Shown here in pieces: positions 1 through 12,422 of a stretch of DNA of 64,000 nucleotides. Source of the DNA: Prostheceraeus crozeri (lineage: Eukaryota; Platyhelminthes; Polycladida; Euryleptidae); assembly GCA_907163375.1 (NCBI GenBank), contig CAJQUW010001161.1, positions 1 through 64,000 of the forward strand, given 5' to 3'. The position numbers were made by a program, and so were the translations under genes. Each line of letters starts with the position of its first letter. The stretch's first letter is position 1. Under the pieces are notes generated by a model that worked only from the letters and a program-made list of their open reading frames with translations, had not been told where the DNA came from and searched no databases.

Positions 1-99
1 TTTGACGAAGCAAACGTCGAAGGATTCACTATTGAGTGCAAGACACTCAACAATGGTAACCTGTTGCAAAATTTCAACAAGCACTGGATGCTTTATTAA
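1..99 (+). other. Short open frame running in from the window edge
   Basis: A frame is open from the first base to a TAA at 97-99 (32 codons, ending HWMLY). It has no visible start because the window cuts it, and I recognise no domain. It could be the end of an exon or chance. Very AT-rich DNA follows at about 110-235, with TATATA runs and no gene signal. Confidence 0.2.
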
Positions 100-269
100 A
101 GTCAAATTTTGAATTTTTATTTATATTCATATTGATATTATATTAATTGATTATATATTATGTATATATAATATATATTTATATCATATATATATTAGAA
201 GTTAATTAATTGACTATATCAATATTTCAATTTTAATTCAAATTTTCAAGTTTGCTTCACAACAAATAT

Positions 270-852
270 TATCGCATTGAAGTGTTAGCAAGGGATACTT
301 CACCATCAGCACCATCTGGATTTGTTAATGATTCAAATTGTCATATTTCCAGAGATGCCGTCGAGTTTTTGAACATTGGTCCCTGATTCCAAAACTCAAG
401 CCTTCAAACCGTGAATTACTGGAATATAAAGCTGAAATAGAAGCTTATATAGAATAGTGTTGGTAACTTTTTACTTACTAATGGTATAGCTATGGAAACA
501 ATAATAATAATAATAATAATAATAAAATCTTTATTTTAAGAGGATAACACTGGTAGCAATAGCTACCAGATGAATGATTGTGTTATTCTACCTACGGACA
601 AAGATAACCTTCTTATAGCTCTCGATAAACCTGTTCACCAAACTCTACTCAAAGAGGCTGCTGTTGATACTGGTAATTTGTCTGTCGAAAAAGAAATTAA
701 GTCTACAACTGCTCAATTGAAATTTAGTAAGCAATTGACCACGATTGCGAACAAATGTAATGAGTCTGTCGATATTTTGGATGAACTTATGAAATCGAAA
801 TGCAATGACCCTAAGCCCAATGCGCCATTTATCCTACCAAAAGATCATAAAT
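270..852 (+). mobile_element. Degraded Penelope-like element fragment (N-terminal RT part)
   Basis: The frame at 570-854 contains ILPTDKDNLLIALDK and, about 70 residues on, PFILPKDHK. This pair of landmarks (a DK-rich stretch, then an LPK-HK motif) is typical of the N-terminal part of Penelope-like reverse transcriptases. DNA at about 330-400 encodes residues resembling the earlier LNIGP-type motif of the same family. The fragment is degraded and stops where the (ATT)n tail of the neighbouring minus-strand LINE begins, which suggests the LINE inserted into it. Downstream catalytic motifs are absent here. Family assignment rests on motif recognition only. Confidence 0.45.
498..567 (-). mobile_element. 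Short LINE 3' tail remnant with (ATT)n
   Basis: Read on the minus strand, this stretch gives AATAAAGATTTT followed by nine or so ATT triplets. Such a polyadenylation-like signal plus ATT microsatellite is the usual 3' end of several CR1-like non-LTR retrotransposons. It interrupts the surrounding PLE remnant. The simplest reading is a severely 5'-truncated LINE insertion, but a plain microsatellite cannot be excluded. Confidence 0.35.
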
Positions 853-3800
853 AATAATAATAATAATGTAGCTTTATTCGTACTTCACAACCGGTGGTTA
901 TTCAGAAATAGCGTTACACAAATCATTTATAAAATACATCAGAAGTAGAATCAGATAGAAGTCAGGCAAAGCGAATAAAAGAATTTTGGAAGCGCATTGT
1001 TCTTGATCTGAGTTTTCTGTTCCGACTACCAAGTCTTTCACTATGTCGAGTTTCTTCGCTATCGTGAATAAGATGTAATGGGTGTTCCTCATCTTCTGCC
1101 TTTAATGCTAATTGCTCGGCCGTTCGCAAACAGAAGCTGGTAATATCCTCTGAACAGCTAAAACCGAACAACTTGCACAATCGCTTTTCAAGGCTAGCAA
1201 TATGTCTGAATCTCGAGGCAGTGATGTTGCACCACGCGGGATAAGCATATGTCAAGATAGATCTTATCATGGTCACGTACACGGTTCGGAGCAATTGGTG
1301 GTTATTCGGCGAAATTTGCTTTAGGCAAGGTAGTAGATAAATTCGGCGTCTAGCTTTCGAAAGTGTGTGGTCGAGATGCTGTTGCCAATTGAGCTTGTTG
1401 TCAAGAACAATTCCCAGAAGTTTGGCAGAGCTAACTTCCTCGATAATGGTTGATGATTTTGGGTCACAGAGAGCTGAAAGGTTGAGGGCCTTCTTAGTAT
1501 TGAAATTCATTACCTTGGTTTTCATATAGTTCAAATGCATGCCATGCTCATGAGACCATGTCAGTATATGATTCAGCTCCTCACTGAGCTTATCGTCCTC
1601 GACTTCGCGAATGCAGTGCAGCACTGATATGTCATCTGCAAATTTTACCAGGGTGGAGTTTCCAAACTTTGGCTCCAAGCTATCCATTGCTGAGGCAAAC
1701 AACAATGGAGCTAACACGCCTCCCTGAGGGACTCCACTTGTGGCTCTAAACCACAATGAATAGTTACCATTGCATTTAATTCTTTGTTCTCGCACAAACA
1801 GATATGATGCAATCCAGAGCAACAGTTCTTTTGGAGCATTTTTGTCAATCAAGGATTGTAGAATAACCTGATGTGGTATTCTGTCAAATGCCTTGCTGTA
1901 ATCCAACATCAGAAGTCTAACGGCTCCCGGAGTGTCTAGATGGGATAAAATACGATGAATCGTGTAGGTGAGTGCCGTCACAGTTCCTTGACCAGTCCTT
2001 GGTACAAAGGCGAATTGAGTTGGTCCCATTGGTGAAACTCTCTGTTGAAGCCACTTCTTCAGCAAAATAAGCTTCTCGATGACTTTGGAGATAATTGGCA
2101 GTAAAGAAATAGGGCGATAATCAGTAAGTTTAGATTATTTGACTATGGGGATTAGCACAACATTAGCCCTCTTCCAAAAAGTTGGCATCACACCGGTGGC
2201 AAGACTCAGATTAATCACATGTTGGATAGATGGATCCAGTATATCAGCAAAGTCTCGCAATACCCAAAAGGGAACTTCATCAGGTCCTGGAGATTTCAGA
2301 TGGAGCAATATGTCAAATACTTCGGTCTGAGTGACAGATAAGGGTGCATTATATGGCATGGTATCCAATTGCTCAAGAATGCCATCAATGTCAGATGGGA
2401 CAAATGTTTGTGAAAATACTTCAAGCATATCATTGACATTGACTTGAGTTGGCTTTTTCTTGTGATGAATTAGTTCATTAACTGTTTTCCATTTTCGTGA
2501 GTTGCTGTTACTGTTGTTGCAAGGCACAGAATTGAGAAAATTTCTCTTCAAGTCACGAATATGAGCAATTACTGTATCACGCAGTCTCAGATATTTGAGA
2601 TGTTTTCTTTCTGCATAGGCCCGATCGCGTGCGTTTATAAGAAGCTTTAATGATGGTTTGACCCATGCCTTGTCGTCATTACGAAGCCGGAGAGTCTTTA
2701 AGGGAAACACAGAATTGTATAGTTCAGATAATCCGTCTGTTAATACACATGCTGCTTCATCAGTGTCGCATTCGAACATAACACTCTCGAGGAAACTTGA
2801 TGTCGCAGTCAAAGCCTCTCTGAATCTGGCACAGCTGGCTGGTAGCTTTTTCCGATATTGTATCTTTGTAACACGTGGACGTGGGTATTTGTTCGATGTC
2901 TTGCAATGGACTACATTGTGGTCAGAGCGAGCCAAGGGTGGGAGCACACATGCATCGCTATAAGCTTCCTTGCAATCTGTGAGAACAAAGTCCAACTGAG
3001 CACCACAGCGAGTATGAAAATCAAACAAGCTGCTTGTACCGAGGAGCGCATTAATTTGGGGAACTCGGGCAGCCAAACCATTGAAGTCACCACATATCAG
3101 CACACTGGAAACCGAATGATGATTTCGACCATGTGCTACAATATCTATTAGAATGTCGATAACCGCATCGTGAAGAGGGGAACTTCCCCAATAAGGATGA
3201 TATAGAGCAATCACCAGCACATTAGAATCAATAATGAACGTCAAGAATTCGGATTTCAGCGCTTTGTGAGATGTATTGATTGCCGGGATGCAGTGACAGC
3301 TACGTATGTCATGATTGTCTGAACAATATACCAGTATGCCTCCACCAGGGCTGCCTCGATCCTTTCGAATTTGCTGATAATTAGGAATGTTGAGCCAGGA
3401 TGTGTCGGCAGTATCGTCAAGCCACGTTTCACAAACAATTGCTATTCCAGGTTTGATGGAGCGAAGTCGCAGGGAAAATTCGTCGAATTTGTTGGTGAGA
3501 GGTGAGAGCGGGCGTTGGTGAGAACTATCGAAGGATGACGGATCACTCGTGTTCTGCATTTCTTTTTTGTATGGCGTTTGATATTGATTAACACTTTTTG
3601 TCGGTCGTTGTGTGGTTTTTGTGTGGTGCGTTTGTGTCTTACGCACCCCGATAAGTCTTGGTCATCAGCTGCTGTATCAGCTGGGTTGATAGATAAGGGT
3701 TGAGGGCGACGATAGGTGACACGAACGGGAATGGCAAATGACGCAGCTTCGTAGGTCTCTTGCAAGGAGTTGGGAGAAGAGATCACAGTAACTGAGGCCG

Positions 3801-3968
3801 GTGGGTGATCAGACGTTGCGATAGCAATATTAGGGAGAGCACCAAAATAATTGCGACGGAGAATTCCGAAGTGCCACAGACGGCGTCTTACTTTTCTTCC
3901 AAAAGGACACGCGTCAGAGCCATGTAAATGGACTGGTGGACGACATGCCAAGAGTGCAGAGCGAGAGT
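846..3968 (-). mobile_element. Non-LTR retrotransposon (LINE, CR1/Jockey-like group)
   Basis: A ~3.1-kb element on the minus strand carrying an apurinic-type endonuclease followed by a reverse transcriptase. The 3' end lies at about 847-867: minus-strand GAATAAAGCTACATT followed by ATT repeats, a typical self-primed tail. The 3' UTR between the RT stop and the tail is only about 95 bp. At the other end LINE-like sequence gives way to a satellite A monomer at about 3968-3975, in the middle of the monomer. Upstream of the endonuclease, 3442-3996 holds a 184-codon frame that is part LINE leader or ORF1 remainder and part satellite. No target duplication was found, because the two flanks are different (PLE on one side, satellite on the other). 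Confidence 0.85.
962..3646 (-). pseudogene. LINE ORF2: endonuclease plus reverse transcriptase, one in-frame stop
   Basis: The protein would nick target DNA and copy the element's RNA by target-primed reverse transcription. Endonuclease landmarks in order are CETWL (near residue 93), ICGDFNG and LARSDHNVV. The RT part shows SPGPDEVPFWVLRDF, then after the break YRPISLLPIISKVIEKL, LLMLDYSKAFDRIPH (motif A), SGVPQGGVLAPLLFA (motif B), VKFADDISVL (motif C, FADD) and AKLLGIVLDNKLNW (motif E). The C-terminus ends RTMRFQNSFIRFA. A single TAA at 2135-2137 interrupts an otherwise continuous frame: the pieces at 2135-3646 and 962-2134 share one frame. The copy therefore looks young but inactive. The true start is uncertain; 3646 is only the first Met of the endonuclease frame. 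Confidence 0.85.
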
Positions 3969-6900
3969 AAACAATCCGATTCACTCCAAACTTCACACAC
4001 GCATACTACACCTCCCAACGAACAGGACAATACCTCACTTCAACACGCTACATGCTCTCCGCCTCCGCTGAATTTCAAAAAACTCTGTCCACAAAATTTA
4101 CATTGTCCCACTAATCAACACATACACAAACTCACCTATACGGGGCAATGGCTCCCACAAAACTAAACCGATTCCCTCCAAACTTCACACACCCATACCA
4201 CACCTCCCAACGAACAGGACAATACCTCACTTCAACACTCCAAATGCATTCTACCATTTTTGCATACTACTCACCAAAACTACTTACAACTATGCACCTA
4301 AGATAACCTATACGGGGCCATGGCTCCCACAAAACTAAACCGATTCCCTCCAAACTTCACACACACATACTACACCACCCAACGAACAGGACAATACCTC
4401 ACTTCAACACTCTACATGCTCTCCGCCTCCGCTGAACTTCAAAAAACTCTGTCCAGAAAATTTACCTTGCACCACCAATCAACACATACACAAACTCACC
4501 TATACGGGGCCGTGGCTCCCACAAAACTAAACCGATTCACTCCAAACTTCACACACGCATACTACACCTCCCAACGAACAGGACAATACCTCACTTCAAC
4601 ACTCCAAATGCATTCTACCATTTTTACATACTACTCACAAAAAATACTTACAACTATGCACCTAAAATAACCTATACGGGGCCAATGCTCCCACAAAACT
4701 AAACCGATTCCCTCCAAACTTCACACACATATACTACACCTCCCAACGAACAGGACAATACCTCACTTCAACACTCTACATGCTCTCCGCCTCCGCTGAA
4801 TTTCAAAAAACTCTGTCCACAAAATTTACATTGTCCCACTAATCAACACATACACAAACTCACCTATACGGGGCAATGGCTCCCACAAAACTAAACCGAT
4901 TCCCTCCAAACTTCACACACCAATACCACACCTCCCAACGAACAGGACAATATCTCACTTCAACACTCCAAATGCATTCTACCATTTTTGCATACTACTC
5001 ACCAAAACTACTTACAACTATGCACCTAAAATCACCTATACGGGGCCATAGCTCCCACAAAACTAAACCGATTTCCTCCAAACTTCACACACACATACTA
5101 CACCTCCCAACGATCTCAGGACAATACGCAATCACTTCAACACTACATATGCATTATAACATTTTCGCATACTACTCACCAAAAATAATTACAACTATGC
5201 TCCTAAAATAAACTATACGGGGCCATGGCTCCCACAAAACTAAACCGATTCCCTCCAAACTTCACACACACATAACTCAACACCTCTCCCACACGAACAG
5301 GACAATACCTCACTTCAACACTCTACATGCTCTCCGCCTCCGCTGAACTTCAGAAAAACTCTAGTCCACAAAATTTACATTGCACCACTAATCAACACAT
5401 ACACAAACTCACTTATACGGGTGGCAAGTGGCTCCCACAAAACTAAACCGATTCACTCCCAAACTTCACACAACCACGCATACTACACCTCCCAACGAAC
5501 AGGACAATACCTTCACTTCAACACGCTACATGCTCTCCGCCTCCGGCTGAATTTCAAAAAACTCTGACCACAAAATTTACATTGTCCCACTAATCAACAC
5601 ATACACTAATACTCACCTATACGGGGCAATGGCTCCCACAAAACTAAACCGATTCCCTCCAAACTTCACACACCCATACCACACCTCCCAAACGAACAGG
5701 AAAATACCTCACTTCAACACTCCAAATGCATTCTACACCATTCTTTTGCAGACTACTCACCAAAACTACTACCTACAACTATGCACCTAAAATCACCGTA
5801 TTACGGGGCCATGGCTCCTACCAAACTAAACCGATTCCCTCCAAACTTCACACACCTGCTATACTACACCTACATCTCCCCACGACACAGGACAATACCT
5901 CACTTCAACACTCCAAATGCATTCCCACCATTTTTGCATACTACAACACTCACCAAAACTACTTACAACTATGCACCTAAGATAACCTAGGTACGGGGCC
6001 CATGGCTCCTACAAAATCTAGAGACCGATTCACTTCCAAACTTCACACACGCATACTACACCTCCCAACGAACAGGACAATACCTCACTTCAAACACTCC
6101 AAATGTCATTTTAATATTTTTACATACTACTTACAACAAAACTACTTACAACTATGCATGTGTTAAGATCACCTATACGGGGCCATGGCTCCCACGAAAA
6201 CTAAACCGAGTCCCCTCCAAACTTCACACACACATACTAACACCTCCCAACGAACAGGGTACAATACCTCACTCTACAACACGCCACATGCATTTCTATC
6301 TACATTTTTACATACTACTTTACACTAAAACTCTACTTACAAAACTATGCACGTAAAATCACATATACGTGGCGCCATGGCTCCTACAACACTAAACGCG
6401 ATTCACTCCAACCTCCAAACTTCACACACATACTACCACCTCCCAACGGAACAGGGACAATACCTCTACTTCAACACTCTACAACATGCTCTCCTGCCTC
6501 CGCTGAACTTCAAAAAACTCTGTTCCAGAAAATTTTACATTGCACCACTAATCTCAACACATACACAAACTCACCTATACGGGGGGGCCCGTGGCTCCTA
6601 CATAGAACTAAACCGAGATTCACTCCAAACTTCACAAAAACAAACCCGCATACGACACACCTTCTCCAACGAACAGGACAATACCTCACTTTCAACACGC
6701 TACAGTGCTCTTCCGCCTCCGCTGAATTTCAAAAAACTCTGTCCACAAAATTTACATTGCACCACTAATCAACACATACACAAACACACCTATACGGGGC
6801 AATGGCTCCCACAAAACTAAACCGATTCACTCCAAACTTCACACACGCATACTACACCTCCCAACGAACAGGACAATACCTCACTTCAGCACGCTACATG

Positions 6901-9900
6901 CTCTCCGCCTCCGCTGAATTTCAAAAAACTCTGTCCACAAAATTTACATTGCACCACTAATCAACACATACACAAACTCACCTATACGGGGCAATGGCTC
7001 CCACAAAACTAAACCGATTCACTCCAAACTTCACACACGCATACTACACCTCCCAACGAACAGGACAATACCCCTCACTTCAGCACGCTACATGCTCTCC
7101 GCCTCCGCTGAATTTCAAAAACTCTGTCCACAAAATTTACATTGTACCCACTAATCAACACATACACAAACTCACCTATACGGTGGCAATGGCTCCCACA
7201 AAACTAAACCGATTCCCTCCAAACTTATCACACACACCCCTACCACACCTCCCACGAACAGGACAATAACCTCACTTCAGCGACACACTTCCAAATGCAT
7301 TCTAACCATTTTGCAGACTAACTCACCAAAACTACTTACAACTATGCACCTAAAATCACGCTATACGGGGCCATGGCTCTCTACATAAACTAAACCGATT
7401 CCCGATCCAAACTTCACACACGCATACTACATCTCCTCCAACGAACTAGGACAATACCTCACTTCAACACTCCAAATGCATTCTACCATTTTTGCATACT
7501 ACTCACCAAAACTACTTACAACTATGCACGTAAAATCACCTATACGGGGCCATGGCTCCTACAAACTAAAACCGATTCACTCCAAACTTCACACACGCAT
7601 ACTACACCCTCCAACGAACAGGAAAATACCTCACTTCACCACTCCAAATGCATTTTAATATTTTTACATACTACTCACCAAAACTACTTACAACTATGCA
7701 TGTTAAGTCACCTATACGGGGCCATGGCTCCCACAAAACTAAACCGATCCCCTCGAAACTTCACACACACATACTACACCTCCCAACGAACAGGACAATA
7801 CCTCACTTCAACACTCCAAATGCATTCCACCATTTTTACATACTACTCACTAAAACTACTTACAACTATGCACGTAAAATAACTACACATATACGGGGCC
7901 ATGGCTCCTACAACACTAAACCGATTCACTCCAAACTTCACACACATACTACACCTCCCAACGAACAGGACAATACCTCACTTCAACACTCTACATGCTC
8001 TCCGCCTCCGCTGAACTTCAAAAAACTCTGTCCAGAAAATTTACCTTGCACCACCAATCAACACATACACAAACTCACCTATACGGGGCCGTGGCTCCCA
8101 CAAAACTAAACCGATTCCCTCCAAACTTCACACACGCATACTACACCTCCCAACGAACAGGACAATACCTCACTTCAACACTCCAAATGCAATCTATAAA
8201 TTTTGCATGCTACTCACTAAAACTACTTACAACTATGCACGTAAAATCACATATACGGGGCCATGGCTCCTACAAAACTAAACCGATTCACTCCAAACTT
8301 GACATACGCATACTACACCTCCCAACGAACAGGACAATACCTCACTTCAACACTCCAAATGCATTCTACCATTTTTACATACTACTCACCAAAAATACTT
8401 ACAACTATGCACCTAAAATAATCTATACGGGGCCAATGCTCCCACAAAACTAAACCGATTCCCTCCAAACTTCACACGCACCTACTACACCTCCCAACGA
8501 ACAGGACAATACCTCACTTCAACACTCTACATGCTCTCCGCCTCCGCTGAACTTCAAAAAACTCTGTCCACAAAATTTACATTGCACCACTAATCAACAC
8601 ATACACAAACTCACCTATACGGGGCAATGGCTCCCACAAAACTAAACCGATTCACTCCAAACTTCACACACGCATACTACACCTCCCAACGAACAGGACA
8701 ATACCTCACTTCAACACGCTACATGCTCTCCGCCTCCGCTGAATTTCAAAAAACTCTGTCCACAAAATTTACATTGCACCACTAATCAACACATACACAA
8801 ACTCACCTATACGGGGCAATGGCTCCCACAAAACTAAACCGATTCACTCCAAACTTCACACACGCATACTACACCTCCCAACGAACAGGACAATACCTCA
8901 CTTCAGCACGCTACATGCTCTCCGCCTCCGCTGAATTTCAAAAAACTCTGTCCACAAAATTTACATTGTCCCACTAATCAACACATACACAAACTCACCT
9001 ATACGGGGCAATGGCTCCCACAAAACTAAACCGATTCCCTCCAAACTTCACACACCCATACCACACCTCCCAACGAACAGGACAATACCTCACTTCAACA
9101 CTCCAAATGCATTCTACCATTTTTGCAGACTACTCACCAAAACTACTTACAACTATGCACCTAAAATCACCTATACGGGGCCATGGCTCCTACAAAACTA
9201 AACCGATTCCCTCCAAACTTCACACACGCATACTACATCTCCCAACGAACAGGACAATACCTCACTTCAACACTCCAAATGCATTCTACCATTTTTGCAT
9301 ACTATACTCACCAAAACTACTTACAACTATGCACGTAAAATCACCTATACGGGGCCATGGCTCCTACAAAACTAAACCGATTCACTCCAAACTTCACACA
9401 CGCATACTACACCTCCCAACGAACAGGACAATACCTCACTTCAACACTCCAAATGCATTTTAATATTTTTACATACTACTTACCAAAACTACTTACAACT
9501 ATGCATGTTAAGTCACCTATACGGGGCCATGGCTCCCTCAAAACTAAACCGATCCCCTCCAAACTTCACACACACATACTACACCTCCCAACGAACAGGA
9601 CAATACCTCACTTCAACACGCCACATGCATTCTACCATTTTTACATACTACTCACTAAAACTACTTACAACTATGCACGTAAAATCACATATACGGGGCC
9701 ATGGCTCCTACAACACTAAACCGATTCACTCCAAACTTCACACACATACTACACCTCCCAACGAACAGGACAATACCTCACTTCAACACTCTACATGCTC
9801 TCCGCCTCCGCTGAACTTCAAAAAACTCTGTCCAGAAAATTTACCTTGCACCACCAATCAACACATACACAAACTCACCTATACGGGGCCGTGGCTCCCA

Positions 9901-11310
9901 CAAAACTAAACCGATTCACTCCAAACTTCACACACGCATACTACACCTCCCAACGAACAGGACAATACCTCACTTCAACACTCCAAATGCATTCTACCAT
10001 TTTTACATACTACTCACCAAAAATACTTACAACTATGCACCTAAAATAACCTATACGGGGCCAATGCTCCCACAAAACTAAACCGATTCCCTCGAAACTT
10101 CACACACATATACTACACCTCCCAACGAACAGGACAATACCTCACTTCAACACTCTACATGCTCTCCGCCTCCGCTGAACTTCAAAAAACTCTGTCCACA
10201 AAATTTACATTGCACCACTAATCAACACATACACAAACTCACCTATACGGGGCAATGGCTCCCACAAAACTAAACCGATTCACTCCAAACTTCACACACG
10301 CATACTACACCTCCCAACGAACAGGACAATACCTCACTTCAACACGCTACATGCTCTCCGCCTCCGCTGAATTTCAAAAAACTCTGTCCACAAAATTTAC
10401 ATTGTCCCACTAATCAACACATACACAAACTCACCTATACGGGGCCATGGCTCCTACAAAACTAAACCGATTCACTCCAAACTTCACACACGCATACTAC
10501 ACCTCCCAACGAACAGGACAATACCTCACTTCAACACTCCAAATGCATTTTAATATTTTTGCATACTACTCACCAAAACTACTTACAACTATGCACCTAA
10601 AATCACCTATACGGGGCCATGGCTCCTACAAAACTAAACCGATTCCCTCCAAACTTCACACACGCATACTACATCTCCCAACGAACAGGACAATACCTCA
10701 CTTCAACACTCCAAATGCATTCCACCATTTTTGCATACTACTCACCAAAACTACTTACAACTATGCACGTAAAATCACCTATACGGGGCCATGGCTCCTA
10801 CAAAACTAAACCGATTCACTCCAAACTTCACACACGCATACTACACCTCCCAACGAACAGGACAATACCTCACTTCAACACTCCAAATGCATTTTAATAT
10901 TTTTACATACTACTCACCAAAACTACTTACAACTATGCATGTTAAGTCACCTATACGGGGCCATGGCTCCCACAAAACTAAACCGATCCCCTCCAAACTT
11001 CACACACACATACTACACCTCCCAACGAACAGGACAATACCTCACTTCAACACGCCACATGCATTCTACCATTTTTACATACTACTCACTAAAACTACTT
11101 ACAACTATGCACGTAAAATCACATATACGGGGCCATGGCTCCTACAAAACTAAACCGATTCACTCCAAACTTCACACACACATACTACACCTCCCAACGA
11201 ACAGGACAATACCTCACTTCAACACGCTACATGCATTTTAATATTTTTACATACTACTCACCAAAACTACTTACAACTATGCACGTCAAATCACCTATAC
11301 GGGGCCATGG
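3968..11310 (+). repeat. Satellite A, left array, plus orientation (172/192-bp monomers)
   Basis: About 40 tandem monomers. Every monomer starts with a shared head of about 98 bp (CCTATACGGGGCCATGGCTCC to CACTTCAACA). It then carries one of two tails. Tail 1 (CTCCAAATGCATTCTACC, then TACTTACAACTATGCA) gives 172-bp units, as at 10447, 10619 and 10791. Tail 2 (CTCTACATGCTCTCCGCC, then ATCAACACATACACAAACTCA) gives 192-bp units, as at 8614, 8806 and 8998. A marked variant (CATGTTAAGTCACC with GATCCCCTC) recurs near 6158, 7700, 9506 and 10941, which implies higher-order units of about 1.4-1.8 kb. Plus-strand open frames of 60-190 codons here (MAPTKLNRF...) arise because 172 is not a multiple of 3, so successive units are read in different frames. 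I regard none as genes. The array ends abruptly at 11310. Confidence 0.95.
5100..7460. other. Indel-dense stretch of satellite A, probably unpolished sequence
   Basis: Within the array, monomers here carry many scattered one- to three-base insertions and some deletions relative to neighbours that are nearly identical to one another. Examples are AAATCTAGAGACCGATTCACTTCC near 6015 (extra bases split over two motifs) and CGGGGGGGCCCGTGG near 6582. The damage starts and stops abruptly, follows no codon or monomer logic, and includes homopolymer expansions. This is the signature expected of uncorrected long reads rather than of evolution. Confidence 0.6.
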
Positions 11311-11615
11311 TTGATTACTCAGCACGCTTCCAGGTTGCGACGCGGTGAAATTGAACTACTCGTAGTTACTACCGAGTCCTGACGGTGGTACATTAGATTA
11401 CAGTTTCTCAATCTGGTGGCAACGTCGGTAGTGATGGGTAAATCCAATTTATTCCACAACATTTCTGTCTTTTCAACTTTGGGTCTCAGATTTCCGTGAA
11501 AATTTGCATATATACTCATTTTTTTACGCTGAACACGAAAATCGTAGCCGCGACCACACCAAATAAAAACTTTCCATAGAAATCTAGCACTTTTAAAAAG
11601 CCATTTTTTCTACAT
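11311..11615. other. Unique sequence at the start of core A, nothing recognised
   Basis: Non-repetitive sequence directly following the abrupt end of the left satellite A array. A 66-codon minus frame at 11319-11519 has no recognisable motif. I see no TIR, tRNA or convincing exon. Confidence 0.5.
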
Positions 11616-12048
11616 CTCGGTCAGAGGACAAATTGATCTCGGTCAGATAGATGTCGAATAGGAAACTCTTCGGCTTCTGCATTTGGGTTGCTATGAAACT
11701 GGGAACTTAGGATGAATGCTTCCATGCGAAAAGCGAAGTGACCAAAATGTAATGTAGGTATTGCATATAATGTCCGTTGACCGTGACCCACCTTGTCCTC
11801 TGACCGAGATTTTTAAGGTCTCGGTCAGAGGACAAATTGATGTCGAACAGGAAACTCTTCGGTTTGTGCATTTGGGATATGAGACTGCGGGAACTTTGGA
11901 CGAATACTTGAACGCGTAAAACGAAGTGATCTAAATGTAATTGCATACATTATCATGTCTTTAGACCGAGACCCTTGTATTCTGACCGAGATCTTCAATT
12001 TCAACGTTGTCCTCTGACCGAGATTTTTTAGGGTCTCGATCAGAGGAC
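11616..12048. repeat. Tandem ~204-bp units bounded by inverted CTCGGTCAGAGGAC motifs
   Basis: The 14-mer CTCGGTCAGAGGAC or its complement occurs at 11616, 11795 (inverted), 11820, 12009 (inverted) and 12035 (one change). Shortened forms lie at 11638, 11963 and 11977. Two homologous units (11616-11808 and 11820-12022) each run from the motif to its inverse. They share inner blocks around CAGGAAACTCTTCGG and GCATTTGGG. The inverse/forward pairs at 11795-11833 and 12009-12048 form hairpins with 14-bp stems and 11-12-bp loops. This may be a tandemly duplicated small MITE or an array of binding sites. Minus-strand open frames through it have no recognisable domain. Confidence 0.7.
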
Positions 12049-12378
12049 ATTTTCGTGGTTTTTGGAGATTTTGAGAGGGTTAATTGATATAAATGAAAAA
12101 TGTCTTTTGCATAGATGTTAAGAGCATGGATCCCTCCTATGCTGTGAAATTTCATCGATTCCTGACAAAATTTCTGGTTTCAGCATCCATATGAAAATTT
12201 TGGGAATATTCAAATTCTCTGGTCGAAAAAACGGATAAAAATATTTTTAGATCAATATTGCACACTTGTAACGGCATCAAACTGAATTTTCTTTACGGAT
12301 TTATAAACTAGCACACTAGAGGATTCGTTTGGTGCAAAACGTTTGATGGAAAAATCAATATTCTTCGAGAAAAAGTAC

Positions 12379-12415
12379 CTCGGTCAGAGGACAGAAAACG
12401 TCTCGGTCAGAGGAC
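12379..12415 (+). repeat. Two further direct copies of CTCGGTCAGAGGAC
   Basis: The exact 14-mer is found at 12379-12392 and 12402-12415, both in the same orientation and 23 bp apart. They lie about 330 bp beyond the tandem units that carry the same motif in inverted pairs. The direct arrangement means they are not simply the ends of another unit. Confidence 0.7.
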
Positions 12416-12422
12416 ATTTTTT

